DNA of 16,258 nt from 4484-232 sp964486555 (GTDB taxonomy: Bacteria; Thermotogota; Thermotogae; Thermotogales; Thermotogaceae). Both the position numbers and the translations under genes were made by a program. This document shows positions 7,789 to 15,933 of this stretch, in pieces; position 1 is the stretch's first letter, and every line of letters begins with the position of its first letter. Below the pieces are notes generated by a model. That model was not told the DNA's origin and ran no database searches. It saw only the letters and a program-made list of their open reading frames with translations. Where the stretch lies: positions 1 to 16,258 of the forward strand of contig CAZANP010000042.1 of the NCBI GenBank assembly GCA_964486555.1, read 5' to 3'.

Positions 7789-8715
7789 TCAATACTTTAC
7801 TTTTTTCCAAGCAGATTCTGCCACTATGAGAGCTGCGATATCTCCTAATTCGTCTTTCAACTCGTTTCGAACGATCCTACAGACTTTTCTGGAGTTTTCC
7901 AATGCCTCTTTCTCTATAACCTCAAGGGCTCTATCCAGCCAGAACCTTGGAAGTCTCCAGCTCAGATTTCCAAGAACCACGGCATCGGGATTGAAGATAT
8001 CTATGAGTATGGATATACCCAAACCAAGGTATTTTCCACTTTCTTTCAAAACCCTGATAGCGTGTTCATCACCTTTAAAGGCTTTTTCTGATATCTCCTT
8101 GGTCGTCACGTTTTCGCCAAAGACCTCAGGAAACATGAAATGTGCAAGTTTTGCTATCCCCTTTCCGCTACAGAACGCCTCCCAAGATCCCGCTTTTCCG
8201 TACACTACGGGCCCTTTTTCTGCTATTCGAATATGTCCAACTTCACCCGCAAGCCCTGTTGACCCTCTATATATCTTCCCATCTATTATTATTCCAGCAC
8301 CAAGCCCTGTCCCAAGAGTCAGAAATATCATGTTTTTACATCCTCTTCCGGCTCCAAACTTCCATTCGGCAAGGGCACAGGCTTTGGCATCGTGTTCGAT
8401 TCTGACGGGACATTTGAAGACATCCTCCAAAGATTTTTTCAAATTAACCTTTCCCCATGGAAGATGAGGGGGATTGAAAATGATCCCCATTTCCGCATCG
8501 AGGGGTCCTCCTATGGAAACGCCTATCGCCTGAGGAGATATGTTTTCCAACATTTTTCTTGAAAAATCGATCAACCTTTTAAAAAATTCCTCAAAACCTT
8601 CTTCCGGTTTTGTATCGAAAACGAATTTTTTGAATATCTTAAAATCTTCATTTGCGAGGACTATAGACGTTTTCGTTCCTCCGATGTCTAGACCCAGAAG
8701 GAAAATCTCTTTCAT
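7789..8715 (-). CDS. ROK-family sugar kinase lacking the usual zinc-binding cysteines
   Basis: The protein is 308 residues. The ATG at 8715 follows GGAGGG by 7 nt; an in-frame TTG at 8730 overlaps that ribosome binding site and is unlikely. D10-I-G-G-T-K is the ATP-phosphate loop. The substrate/catalytic segment IEHDAKACALAEW carries the catalytic base D109. LGTGLGAGIIIDGKIYRGSTGLAGEVGH contains the sugar-binding Glu (about 158) and the His (about 161) of the ROK signature. The stretch that normally reads CxCGxxGCxE is GPVVYGKAGSWEAF, so all the zinc-binding cysteines are gone. No helix-turn-helix domain is present, so this is an enzyme that would phosphorylate the imported hexose or heptose. 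It begins 22 nt after the MalG-type permease stop. The exact sugar is not readable from sequence. Confidence 0.87.
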   Translation of the reverse strand: MKEIFLLGLDIGGTKTSIVLANEDFKIFKKFVFDTKPEEGFEEFFKRLIDFSRKMLENISPQAIGVSIGGPLDAEMGIIFNPPHLPWGKVNLKKSLEDVFKCPVRIEHDAKACALAEWKFGAGRGCKNMIFLTLGTGLGAGIIIDGKIYRGSTGLAGEVGHIRIAEKGPVVYGKAGSWEAFCSGKGIAKLAHFMFPEVFGENVTTKEISEKAFKGDEHAIRVLKESGKYLGLGISILIDIFNPDAVVLGNLSWRLPRFWLDRALEVIEKEALENSRKVCRIVRNELKDELGDIAALIVAESAWKKVKY

Positions 8716-8737
8716 TTTCGTACCCTCCAATTACATT

Positions 8738-9571
8738 TCACCCTTTTATAGCCCCGGCTGTTAGAGCTTCCACCACGTATTTTTGGAGCAACAAGAACAC
8801 TATCAAAGCAGGTATCACCATCAAAAAAGCTCCTGTAGCCACCAAATGGGTTGTAACTTGGTACTTTGCCTCGGTGTACGCAAATATACCGACAGTTACC
8901 GGGAATTTTTTGTAATCATCGATCATTATGAACGGAAATACGAAATCTCCCCATGCGAATATCGACGTAAATATCACAGCGGTGGCTATACCCGGTGTCG
9001 CTAAAGGGAGAAATATCCTTCTCAACGCCCCCAATCTCGTACAACCATCTATCATGGCGGCTTCTTCCAATTCTCTAGGAATTGTATCAAAAAAACTCTT
9101 TAAAAGCCACGTGATGAATGGAGAACGATAAGCGGCTATTGTCATGGACAGAAACGTGAGGCTGTTGTATATACCAAGTGTCCTGGAGTATTTGAAAAAC
9201 GTGATACTTATCAGTATACCAGGAACCATCTGAACGACCAGTAATATGGGTATCAATACGCTCGATATTCTGAAGGAGAATCTTGAAAGACCGTATGCAG
9301 ATGGTATGGATATTATTAAAACCAGGATCACACTGATTAATACCAGGATCATGGAGTTCAGAAAGTACTTTGGAATATCGGTTTCCAGAACGACCGTTTT
9401 GTAATTGGCAAAAGTGGGATTCTTTGGCCACAATCGTGGAGGATAAGAGAAAACTTCTTGAGGATTTCTAATGGACATTGAAAACGTCCAGAACAGAGGG
9501 AATATGAAGATCACGAACACGAATGCACAGATGATGGATAGTACTACTTTTTCGATGAGGCTGCTTCTCAT
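8738..9571 (-). CDS. CUT1 sugar ABC transporter permease (MalG-type)
   Basis: The 277-residue integral membrane protein has about six hydrophobic segments. The first is near residues 10-32, followed by the periplasmic MSIRNPQEVFSYPPRLWP segment typical of MalG-type subunits. The ATPase-coupling EAA loop is clear: LEEAAMIDGCTRLGALRRIFLPLATPGI. It ends in the usual LTAGAIKG tail of this subfamily. Its ATG overlaps the stop of the MalF-type gene by 4 nt (ATGA, 9568-9571), so the two are translationally coupled. It pairs with the MalF-type permease and the binding protein of the same operon. No ATPase gene accompanies them. Confidence 0.92.
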   Translation of the reverse strand: MRSSLIEKVVLSIICAFVFVIFIFPLFWTFSMSIRNPQEVFSYPPRLWPKNPTFANYKTVVLETDIPKYFLNSMILVLISVILVLIISIPSAYGLSRFSFRISSVLIPILLVVQMVPGILISITFFKYSRTLGIYNSLTFLSMTIAAYRSPFITWLLKSFFDTIPRELEEAAMIDGCTRLGALRRIFLPLATPGIATAVIFTSIFAWGDFVFPFIMIDDYKKFPVTVGIFAYTEAKYQVTTHLVATGAFLMVIPALIVFLLLQKYVVEALTAGAIKG

Positions 9572-10452
9572 GCTCTCACCTCTTTTCTGAATATGATCCT
9601 CAGGTACATCAGAGAAATCAGGAGGTTTATTATGAGCAGTATCACACCCACGGCACTACCGTAAGATAAATCTGTGTTTGAAAACACGCTTCTATAAACC
9701 ATCAAAGAGAGTACCTCTGTACTCTTTCCAGGACCACCCCTTGTGAGGGATAGTATCGCATCGAACACGTTGAAAGTTGATATGGTGGCTATGGTGATGT
9801 TGATCAGAAGTTGCTGAGAGATGCATGGAAGAGTTATGAAGAAAAACCTCTGCAACTTGTTTGCTCCATCAAGCGAGGCCACTTCGTATAGCTCTTTTGG
9901 AACCTGTTTCAAAGCGGCGTATTGGAGTAACATGCTGAAAGCCAACCCTCGCCATATGTTGGACACGGTAACGATTATCAAGGCATTTCTTGCGTTTGAC
10001 AGAAAGCTTATCATCGTGGGCTTGTGGAATACAAAGTGAGAGAGGAAGTAGTTAACGATCCCAAATTGAAAGTCTGAAAACATCAATTTCCACATTATTC
10101 CTATGGCGACACCTGGTAGAACCCAAGCTGATACTATAACGGTTCTTGTCACCAGAGAGAAATATCTAAGCCCAATGTTTTCCATTCGGTAAAAGAGAAG
10201 ACCGAGTAATAAACCAAAACCCACTTGTCCTATAACACTGAAAATCACAAAGATAACAGTTATTTTCAGAGAATGAAGAAAGTCCGGATCCGTGAAGATC
10301 ATCTTGTAATTTATGAGAGTGTAACTGTAACCTTTCTCAAACAACCGAGCGTTGGTGAAGGAATATCTTATTATCTCCTCCAAAGGGAAAAAGAAGAACA
10401 AAAATAGTGCCAGAACAACAGGTAATATGAAAAGTGCATTTGATCTCTTCAT
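9568..10452 (-). CDS. CUT1 sugar ABC transporter permease (MalF-type)
   Basis: The protein is about 294 residues beginning MKRSNALFILPVVLALF, with about six membrane segments. The EAA loop is YEVASLDGANKLQRFFFITLPCI, and LSLTRGGPGKSTEVLSLMVYR is the typical MalF-family segment after it. I prefer the ATG at 10452 to an in-frame GTG at 10461. The AGGTGA that overlaps the mannosidase stop then serves as a well-spaced ribosome binding site. It forms the translocation pore with the MalG-type subunit for the oligosaccharide delivered by the binding protein. Confidence 0.92.
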   Translation of the reverse strand: MKRSNALFILPVVLALFLFFFFPLEEIIRYSFTNARLFEKGYSYTLINYKMIFTDPDFLHSLKITVIFVIFSVIGQVGFGLLLGLLFYRMENIGLRYFSLVTRTVIVSAWVLPGVAIGIMWKLMFSDFQFGIVNYFLSHFVFHKPTMISFLSNARNALIIVTVSNIWRGLAFSMLLQYAALKQVPKELYEVASLDGANKLQRFFFITLPCISQQLLINITIATISTFNVFDAILSLTRGGPGKSTEVLSLMVYRSVFSNTDLSYGSAVGVILLIINLLISLMYLRIIFRKEVRA

Positions 10453-10457
10453 CAATA

Positions 10458-13196
10458 TCACCTCGTTAGAATCAGTGTCTTTATCTCAAATGGCATAAAA
10501 TGTAACGTGATGTATTGGTTTTTCTCATCGTAATTCACTCTTTCCCTTTTGGCATAACTTTCAAAATCGTCTGTGATGAAGATACTTTTAACCTCTCTCT
10601 TCAATTCTAATGAAACTTCTTGCTCTCTCCCCAGGGGTTCGTACAAGCGTATCCCCATGCCATCATTCAATGGGAAAATGGAGCTCACTTCCAAGACACC
10701 CTTCAAAACTTTCAAAATGATCTCTTTTTTGTCCTGGGATGTGACAACCTCTTCCACAAGATCTCGTGAGTGTGAGTACAACGGTGCAATAGTGTTTCCA
10801 AGAGGTACGATTCTCAGTTTAACACTGTGAATACCAATATCTATTCGTTCCGCTGGCCACATGGGAGAGCGCAGGAGGGTTACTTTCAGATTGGAACCGT
10901 TGCAATCGTATCCATATTTACTATCGTTTACGATCCCCACACCTTTTTTACCATCCCACAGAGTTACCCATCTCTGTCCCGGTACCTCAAAATGTGGATC
11001 CTCCTTGTAATTCAACTTGTTGGATCTCTTTATAAATCCTCCAGGGATTTCATACAGAACTTCTGGTGTGTCCATATTGATAGGGAAAGCTAGTTTCAAC
11101 AGCTTGTTTTTTTCATTCCAATCTATTCTCAGAATCAAATCCACGAAATCATGATTATGATAGAACCTAAGAATCTCATCGATGGTGGAGTTTCCGTGTT
11201 TGAAGGATAGCTTCAAATCACAGAAGACGGGACCCTCATTACCTTTTCTCACATCGTGCAATGTAAAAATTTCGGGATCGCCAAGGATAGTTTCACGAGA
11301 TATATCCCAAGCGTCCCATACAGTTTCTTTTTCTGTGAAAACCTGGAAGATATTCCATTTATCTTTGACAAAATCGTACTTCATTTCTTTGTGATAAAAC
11401 GACTTTATAGTTCCATTCCCGTTCAAAAGAACTTTGATGAATTTATTTTCATAGGAATTCTCCTTGAATTCATACCGAGGTTTTTCACCTATATCTTCCT
11501 TGACGAATTCAAAACTATGCCAACCCACACCATTTATACCCTTTAGAAGGCAAATCTTCCTCGTTTCATCTATCTTCTGTAAATGATACACTTTCCCATC
11601 GAATTTCACAGCGTTTTCATGTGTTCTCAGGACGATCGCGCGGACGGAGGAACTAAGATCTGGGTGAAAGAAGGAGTTGGAGGAATTTTGGGGTTTAAAC
11701 TCATCGATGATGCTTTTCAAAGCTTCCTCGATGGAATTGAAATCTTGGAAGACTTTTTCATAAACGCTCGGTATACACGTCCCTGCTATCACATCGTGAA
11801 ATTGATATCTGAGGAGTACCTTCCAGCATCTTTCTATGTCTTCCTCTCTCTTCAAATTCTCTACGGTGTTTAAAGCCTCCGACACTTTCAGCAACCCTTC
11901 AAGATATCTGTTCCAAGCTTTTATCCTGCTTACAGAAGTGTATGTTCCTCTATGGTTTTGGAAATAAAGCTCTCCCTTGTATACGGGCAACTTTTCTTTC
12001 AGACTTTCAAATGACTGAGAAAAAGCCATCTCGAGATCTGTTATCTCAACTCTATCAGGACTTTTCTCCCTTAATCTTCGCAACGTTTCCAGCATCTCAT
12101 ATGTTGGTCCTCCTCCTCCATCACCATATCCATACGTGAATATCAAACATGGAACCTTCTGTTTCACTCGAGATTCACGCCAGAATACATTCAAATCAGG
12201 AAAAAACCTTGGAACGCCATTGTAGAAATCCGGTGCATGATAAGATTTTATCTTCGTACCATCAATCCCTTCCCATAAGAAGAAAACGTACGGGAAAACA
12301 GTTGTATCGTTGGCGTTCAACTTCGCTGTACCGAAATATTCGAAACCACATTTTTTCAAAATTTGGGGTAAGTTCCCGTTAAAACCAAAGGTATCTGGTA
12401 GCCAGCATACCTTCACTTCGACACCAAATCTCTCCTTAAAGTACTTTTTCCCATAATAAGCCTGGCGTATTATGGATTCCAAACCTGGAATGTTCATATC
12501 GGGTTCAACCCACATGCCTCCCGTTGGTATCCATTTTTTCTCTTTGATCACCTCCTTTATCTTTGCGAAAAGATCTTGATTCCTATTTTCTAGCCATTCG
12601 TAAATCTGTGCCTGTGTTTGCGAAAATTTGAATTCTGGAAATTCTCTCATTAAATTCAAAACATTTAACGATGTACTAACTACCTTTCTGTAAGTTGTTT
12701 CGAAATCCCAAAGCCATGCAAGATCTATATGGCTGTGACCGACGAAGAGGAACTTCGTGTCGAATTCCAATTTTCTCGGTCTGAAATTTCTATGGATATT
12801 GGTTTCCATTATCTCTTTCAGCCCTTCCCTGGATATCACCTCTATCCTCTCGATCACATTTCTCTTGTAGGTGAAACAAAAAAGAGGATTTTGAGACAAC
12901 CAATGATCAAGATGAACCCTTGACAATACCAACTCCAGATCTGCACTATTCTCGCTTCCAGGTAAAGGTGTGAACGGATGGTTTGGATCGACACTTCCTA
13001 TGAGTTCTCCGTTCAGTATGATCAATCCCTCACAGAAGCCTTTTATCGCGAGAAAAGCATTCTCTGAATAACTAACCCTTGCTCTTATGTGGAGGAGATC
13101 ATCGGTATCTGCAGGCCACGAATACGGCAGCTTCAATTCGAAAGTTTTACCATCTTTCTCAAAATATCCTTGCAGATCCCTGATGACGTTTTCCAT
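10458..13196 (-). CDS. Glycoside hydrolase family 38 alpha-mannosidase
   Basis: The protein is about 912 residues, normal for bacterial GH38. Signature motifs, numbered from the ATG at 13196, are as follows. VGHSHIDLAWLW has zinc ligands H156 and D158 (H154 also in the motif). CWLPDTFGFNGNLPQIL has D268 as the probable catalytic nucleophile and zinc ligand. YGDGGGGPTYEM and FQNHRGTYTSVSR are typical of bacterial members. RYQFHDVIAGT has zinc ligand H467. The C-terminal half is the beta-sandwich region of the family. No signal peptide is seen, so it acts in the cytoplasm on imported alpha-mannosides or similar sugars. An in-frame TTG (13205) lies 1 nt from GGAGG, so the ATG at 13196 is the better start. 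It follows the binding-protein gene after a hairpin; its stop overlaps the ribosome binding site of the MalF gene. Confidence 0.92.
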   Translation of the reverse strand: MENVIRDLQGYFEKDGKTFELKLPYSWPADTDDLLHIRARVSYSENAFLAIKGFCEGLIILNGELIGSVDPNHPFTPLPGSENSADLELVLSRVHLDHWLSQNPLFCFTYKRNVIERIEVISREGLKEIMETNIHRNFRPRKLEFDTKFLFVGHSHIDLAWLWDFETTYRKVVSTSLNVLNLMREFPEFKFSQTQAQIYEWLENRNQDLFAKIKEVIKEKKWIPTGGMWVEPDMNIPGLESIIRQAYYGKKYFKERFGVEVKVCWLPDTFGFNGNLPQILKKCGFEYFGTAKLNANDTTVFPYVFFLWEGIDGTKIKSYHAPDFYNGVPRFFPDLNVFWRESRVKQKVPCLIFTYGYGDGGGGPTYEMLETLRRLREKSPDRVEITDLEMAFSQSFESLKEKLPVYKGELYFQNHRGTYTSVSRIKAWNRYLEGLLKVSEALNTVENLKREEDIERCWKVLLRYQFHDVIAGTCIPSVYEKVFQDFNSIEEALKSIIDEFKPQNSSNSFFHPDLSSSVRAIVLRTHENAVKFDGKVYHLQKIDETRKICLLKGINGVGWHSFEFVKEDIGEKPRYEFKENSYENKFIKVLLNGNGTIKSFYHKEMKYDFVKDKWNIFQVFTEKETVWDAWDISRETILGDPEIFTLHDVRKGNEGPVFCDLKLSFKHGNSTIDEILRFYHNHDFVDLILRIDWNEKNKLLKLAFPINMDTPEVLYEIPGGFIKRSNKLNYKEDPHFEVPGQRWVTLWDGKKGVGIVNDSKYGYDCNGSNLKVTLLRSPMWPAERIDIGIHSVKLRIVPLGNTIAPLYSHSRDLVEEVVTSQDKKEIILKVLKGVLEVSSIFPLNDGMGIRLYEPLGREQEVSLELKREVKSIFITDDFESYAKRERVNYDEKNQYITLHFMPFEIKTLILTR

Positions 13197-13219
13197 AGCT
13201 TCCAAGCCTCCTTTATTTT

Positions 13220-13243
13220 AAATGGGCCCCGAAGGGCCCATTT
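13220..13243 (-). terminator. Intercistronic C(UUCG)G hairpin (attenuator or mRNA stabiliser)
   Basis: A perfect 10-bp stem (13220-13229 with 13234-13243) contains GGGCCC on both sides. On the transcribed minus strand it closes with a C(UUCG)G tetraloop, one of the most stable RNA loops known. It starts 24 nt after the binding-protein stop and ends just before the GGAGG of the mannosidase gene. No U-tract follows, so full termination is unlikely. Partial termination, or protection of the upstream message from 3' exonucleases, would give the usual excess of binding protein over permease. Confidence 0.7.
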
Positions 13244-13267
13244 TGGATCTTTCAAACTATCTCATGA

Positions 13268-14602
13268 TTACTTCAATTTCTCATATGCTCTCAGAACATT
13301 CTTCCAGGCTTTTTCAAGAACCTTCTCTGGATCCGCACCAGCCGCTACAACTTCACTCAGAGCAGCGCTGAGTTCACTGGAAATGGTTGGGTAGATCGGA
13401 GCACCTGGCCTTAGACCCGCGTATTTCAGAAGTTCCATTATGACTTGCATACTCTCGCTCTGCATGGCTTTGAAGTCATCGTACACGCTCTTTCTTACGG
13501 GAACGAATTTGACGGGAACACCAGGTTTGATTCCCCACACAGCCCATCTGTACTGAGCATACACACTGATCCAGGTTTTGTAGAGGAGTCTCACAGCAGC
13601 GGCTTGTTTTTCTTTATCCTTTGTGAAAACACCAAAGGTCCAGCCACCAGCAGCGGTCTTTGGAGATTTGGCTCCTTCGATGAGTGGTATCATTGCCATT
13701 CCCCATTTCTTCTGTCCTTCTTCACCTATATACTGCTCAAGGTCAGCGTACTGCCAGTTTCCGCCCAAGAACATGGCTATATTACCGGCTGGGAGGAGCT
13801 GGTTTATCTCAGGTTCATGCGCTATGTTGACGGATTGTGGAGCCAAAACACCTTCATCCACGAGTTTTTTCGCCAATTTGAAAACGTTGATCATGTATTC
13901 TTTGTTTTCTCCTTCGAAGAAGATAGGTTTTCCTTTTTCATCCACAAGTTTTCCACCTTGTTGCCAGAACAATGGGAGTATGAATGTCATCATACATCCC
14001 TCAGCTCTGGAAGCTGGAAAGACCAATGGAAGAATCTCAGGATGTTTGCTCTTCAGATCCTTCGCTATCTTGATCAGTTCGTTCCACGTCTTTGGAGGTT
14101 CAGGTATTAAATCTTTCCTGTAGAACAACACTCTGACATCCGTGTTAAGCCACAACGCTTTCAGTTCACCCGTTTTCGGATCTCTCATCATCTTGAGGAA
14201 CGTTGGGAAGAAATCGTTGATCTCTTCTTCAGAGAAGAATTCGTCCAGTGGTTGTAAGTAATCGTAGAATCTGCTCAGCCAGAAAGAATCGACTGGACCA
14301 ACGTCTGGAGGATTACCCATTTGACACATCTGAAGTAGCTTGGTCATTCTCTCAGAAATCGTTCCACTGAGAACCGTTAGATTGACCTTCCATTCTGGAT
14401 TCAACCTCGCCCATTCTGCCCAAACTTTGATGAGGTATTCCTTCATACTTTCACTGGGACTCTGTGGTGAATACCAGATGGTTGTAGCCATGTTGAGAAC
14501 TTTCTTTGCATCAGGATAGCCTATGGTGGTGCTTGTGACCAGATCTACAGCAAAAAGTACACCCATGGCGATCAATAAGCTGAAGATCAAGAACTTTCTC
14601 AT
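13268..14602 (-). CDS. ABC transporter sugar-binding protein (family 1 solute-binding protein)
   Basis: The 444-residue protein starts at an ATG with a very strong GGAGGGGG ribosome binding site. A Sec signal peptide (MRKFLIFSLLIAMGVLFA) is followed by a mature MalE/UgpB-type fold. Typical segments are LKALWLNTDVRVLFYRKDLI, PEPPKTWNELIKIAKDLK, PAGNIAMFLGGNWQYADLEQYIG and AAGGWTFGVFTKDKEKQAAAVRLL. There is no lipobox cysteine, so it is predicted to be free in the periplasmic (toga) space and not lipid-anchored. It captures the oligosaccharide for the two permeases downstream. It lies 30 nt after the ROK repressor stop and before the C(UUCG)G hairpin. Confidence 0.92.
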   Translation of the reverse strand: MRKFLIFSLLIAMGVLFAVDLVTSTTIGYPDAKKVLNMATTIWYSPQSPSESMKEYLIKVWAEWARLNPEWKVNLTVLSGTISERMTKLLQMCQMGNPPDVGPVDSFWLSRFYDYLQPLDEFFSEEEINDFFPTFLKMMRDPKTGELKALWLNTDVRVLFYRKDLIPEPPKTWNELIKIAKDLKSKHPEILPLVFPASRAEGCMMTFILPLFWQQGGKLVDEKGKPIFFEGENKEYMINVFKLAKKLVDEGVLAPQSVNIAHEPEINQLLPAGNIAMFLGGNWQYADLEQYIGEEGQKKWGMAMIPLIEGAKSPKTAAGGWTFGVFTKDKEKQAAAVRLLYKTWISVYAQYRWAVWGIKPGVPVKFVPVRKSVYDDFKAMQSESMQVIMELLKYAGLRPGAPIYPTISSELSAALSEVVAAGADPEKVLEKAWKNVLRAYEKLK

Positions 14603-14632
14603 AAAGAACCCCCTCCTTTAGGAAAGTATCGT

Positions 14633-15832
14633 TTACACATAAAGAAACTCCAGTATTTCTTTTAAAACTCTTTTCCTATCGTTCATGACGACTAAAGTTT
14701 TGAGGTACATCACGATAGCGTGTGAAGCTGCTCCCAAAGGTATGGCCATATCACCGAGGTGCGAGTACTGGATATTGACCTTTGGACCGAAGATCCCATA
14801 TTCGTTCACAACCTCTCGAACTTCTCTAATGAAAGTGTCTCCTAAGAACTGGTACTTCCCTCCTATGAAAACATCCGGTATCCCCAATATATGAACTAAG
14901 GAGAGAACCAACATGCCGAAATCCCTTGCTATCTCTTTCACCAGTTTTTCAGCTTTTTCATCACCACTCCTAATCTTCTCCGTCAAATCCTGCAATTTTT
15001 CTATATCGTTACTGATCTCTACTCTTGCTTTCTCAACCACGACGTCCATACCGTATACATCCTCAAAGTACGTGAAATCACCATTTTTTCTGATCAGAAG
15101 ACGTCCCACTTCCCCTGAATAACCTATTTTCCCGCGATACAAGTGGTTGTCCATGATTATTCCCGCTCCAACTCCTTCACTCGTATGGATGTATATCAGA
15201 TTGCTCATGTCCCTACCACCGCCATAACGTTTTTCCCCAAGGGCGGCCATATCGGCATCGTTTTCTATCCAGGTGCTTATTCCATACTTATCGTAGAGTA
15301 TTTGAACAAGTGGTACATTCTCAAAATTGGAGAATTTGGGGGGTTTTAGGACCATTCCTTTCACAGGATCCAAGGGACCGGGTATTCCAAGGCCGATTGT
15401 TTTTACTTCAAGAGATTCTTTCTTTGCTTTCTCGAGGAGATTATCAACAACGTATGTGACATTCTTGAGAACTTCCTCCACATCTCGTTTTTCATACACA
15501 GGGCTCATCTCATGAAACAACAATTTTCCTTTCATATTTATGAGACATCCGATAACTTGATGCCTCAGAATACCCACACCTATCGCATGGAGGAATGAAG
15601 GGATTATCTCGAGAGGTATAGGTTTTCTACCCGCACCAGATATGTTCTTCCTCTTTTCTCTTTTTTCTCTTACAAAACCGAGCTCTATGAATGTTTTCAC
15701 GATATTTCCAACGGTGGTTCTGGTCAGACCCGTTGCCTCAGATATCTCCGATCTTGAAACACTCTGATTTAGCAGCAATTCCAGTATTTCAAATGCGTTT
15801 TTGTACTTTATGAACTCCTTTGCGAATGGCAT
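14633..15832 (-). CDS. ROK-family transcriptional repressor, first gene of the operon
   Basis: The protein is 399 residues. The N-terminal winged helix-turn-helix (about residues 15-60, SRSEISEATGLTRTTVGNIVKTFIELGFV) is followed by the GAGRKPIPLEI linker and a ROK sugar-binding domain with the IENDADMAALGEKRYGG segment and GVGAGIIMDNHLYRGKIGYSGEVG. The kinase DxGGT phosphate loop is absent (AIGVGILRHQVIG), so it senses sugar and does not phosphorylate it. The CxCGxxGCxE zinc motif is also absent. The ATG at 15832 has GGGAG 9 nt upstream. It probably represses its own operon through the palindrome at 15850-15872, with a sugar from the pathway as inducer. ROK regulators commonly control linked sugar operons in Thermotogales. 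Confidence 0.9.
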   Translation of the reverse strand: MPFAKEFIKYKNAFEILELLLNQSVSRSEISEATGLTRTTVGNIVKTFIELGFVREKREKRKNISGAGRKPIPLEIIPSFLHAIGVGILRHQVIGCLINMKGKLLFHEMSPVYEKRDVEEVLKNVTYVVDNLLEKAKKESLEVKTIGLGIPGPLDPVKGMVLKPPKFSNFENVPLVQILYDKYGISTWIENDADMAALGEKRYGGGRDMSNLIYIHTSEGVGAGIIMDNHLYRGKIGYSGEVGRLLIRKNGDFTYFEDVYGMDVVVEKARVEISNDIEKLQDLTEKIRSGDEKAEKLVKEIARDFGMLVLSLVHILGIPDVFIGGKYQFLGDTFIREVREVVNEYGIFGPKVNIQYSHLGDMAIPLGAASHAIVMYLKTLVVMNDRKRVLKEILEFLYV

Positions 15833-15849
15833 TATGTTACGCTCCCATT

Positions 15850-15872
15850 TAATAAATTATTTTCATTTATTA
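15850..15872. promoter_or_regulatory. Palindromic operator candidate for the ROK repressor
   Basis: TAATAAAT (15850-15857) and ATTTATTA (15865-15872) form a perfect 8-bp inverted repeat around a 7-nt spacer. It lies between the predicted transcription start and the ribosome binding site of the repressor gene. AT-rich palindromes of this size are usual for ROK regulators, and its place just after the promoter fits autoregulation by blocking transcription. Confidence 0.55.
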
Positions 15873-15883
15873 TTTCCCATGTA

Positions 15884-15912
15884 AATTTAACACACATTCA
15901 AATGATTGTCAA
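15884..15912 (-). promoter_or_regulatory. Predicted sigma-70-type promoter of the long operon
   Basis: On the minus strand a perfect TTGACA -35 box (15907-15912) is 17 nt from TAAATT (15884-15889), which matches the -10 consensus at 4 of 6 positions. The start would be near 15877, about 45 nt before the repressor ATG. No other good promoter was seen within the operon, where genes overlap or lie at most about 70 nt apart, so it probably drives all of it. Confidence 0.6.
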
Positions 15913-15933
15913 TAGTTTAAACACGGTGTGAGT

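Noticed and set aside
7703..8467. Long plus-strand open frame opposite the ROK kinase
   Set aside because: It mirrors the kinase gene, starts without a ribosome binding site and has a composition typical of antisense shadow frames.
13445..14110. 221-codon plus-strand open frame opposite the binding-protein gene
   Set aside because: The protein on the other strand has clear family motifs; this frame has no recognisable domain or ribosome binding site.
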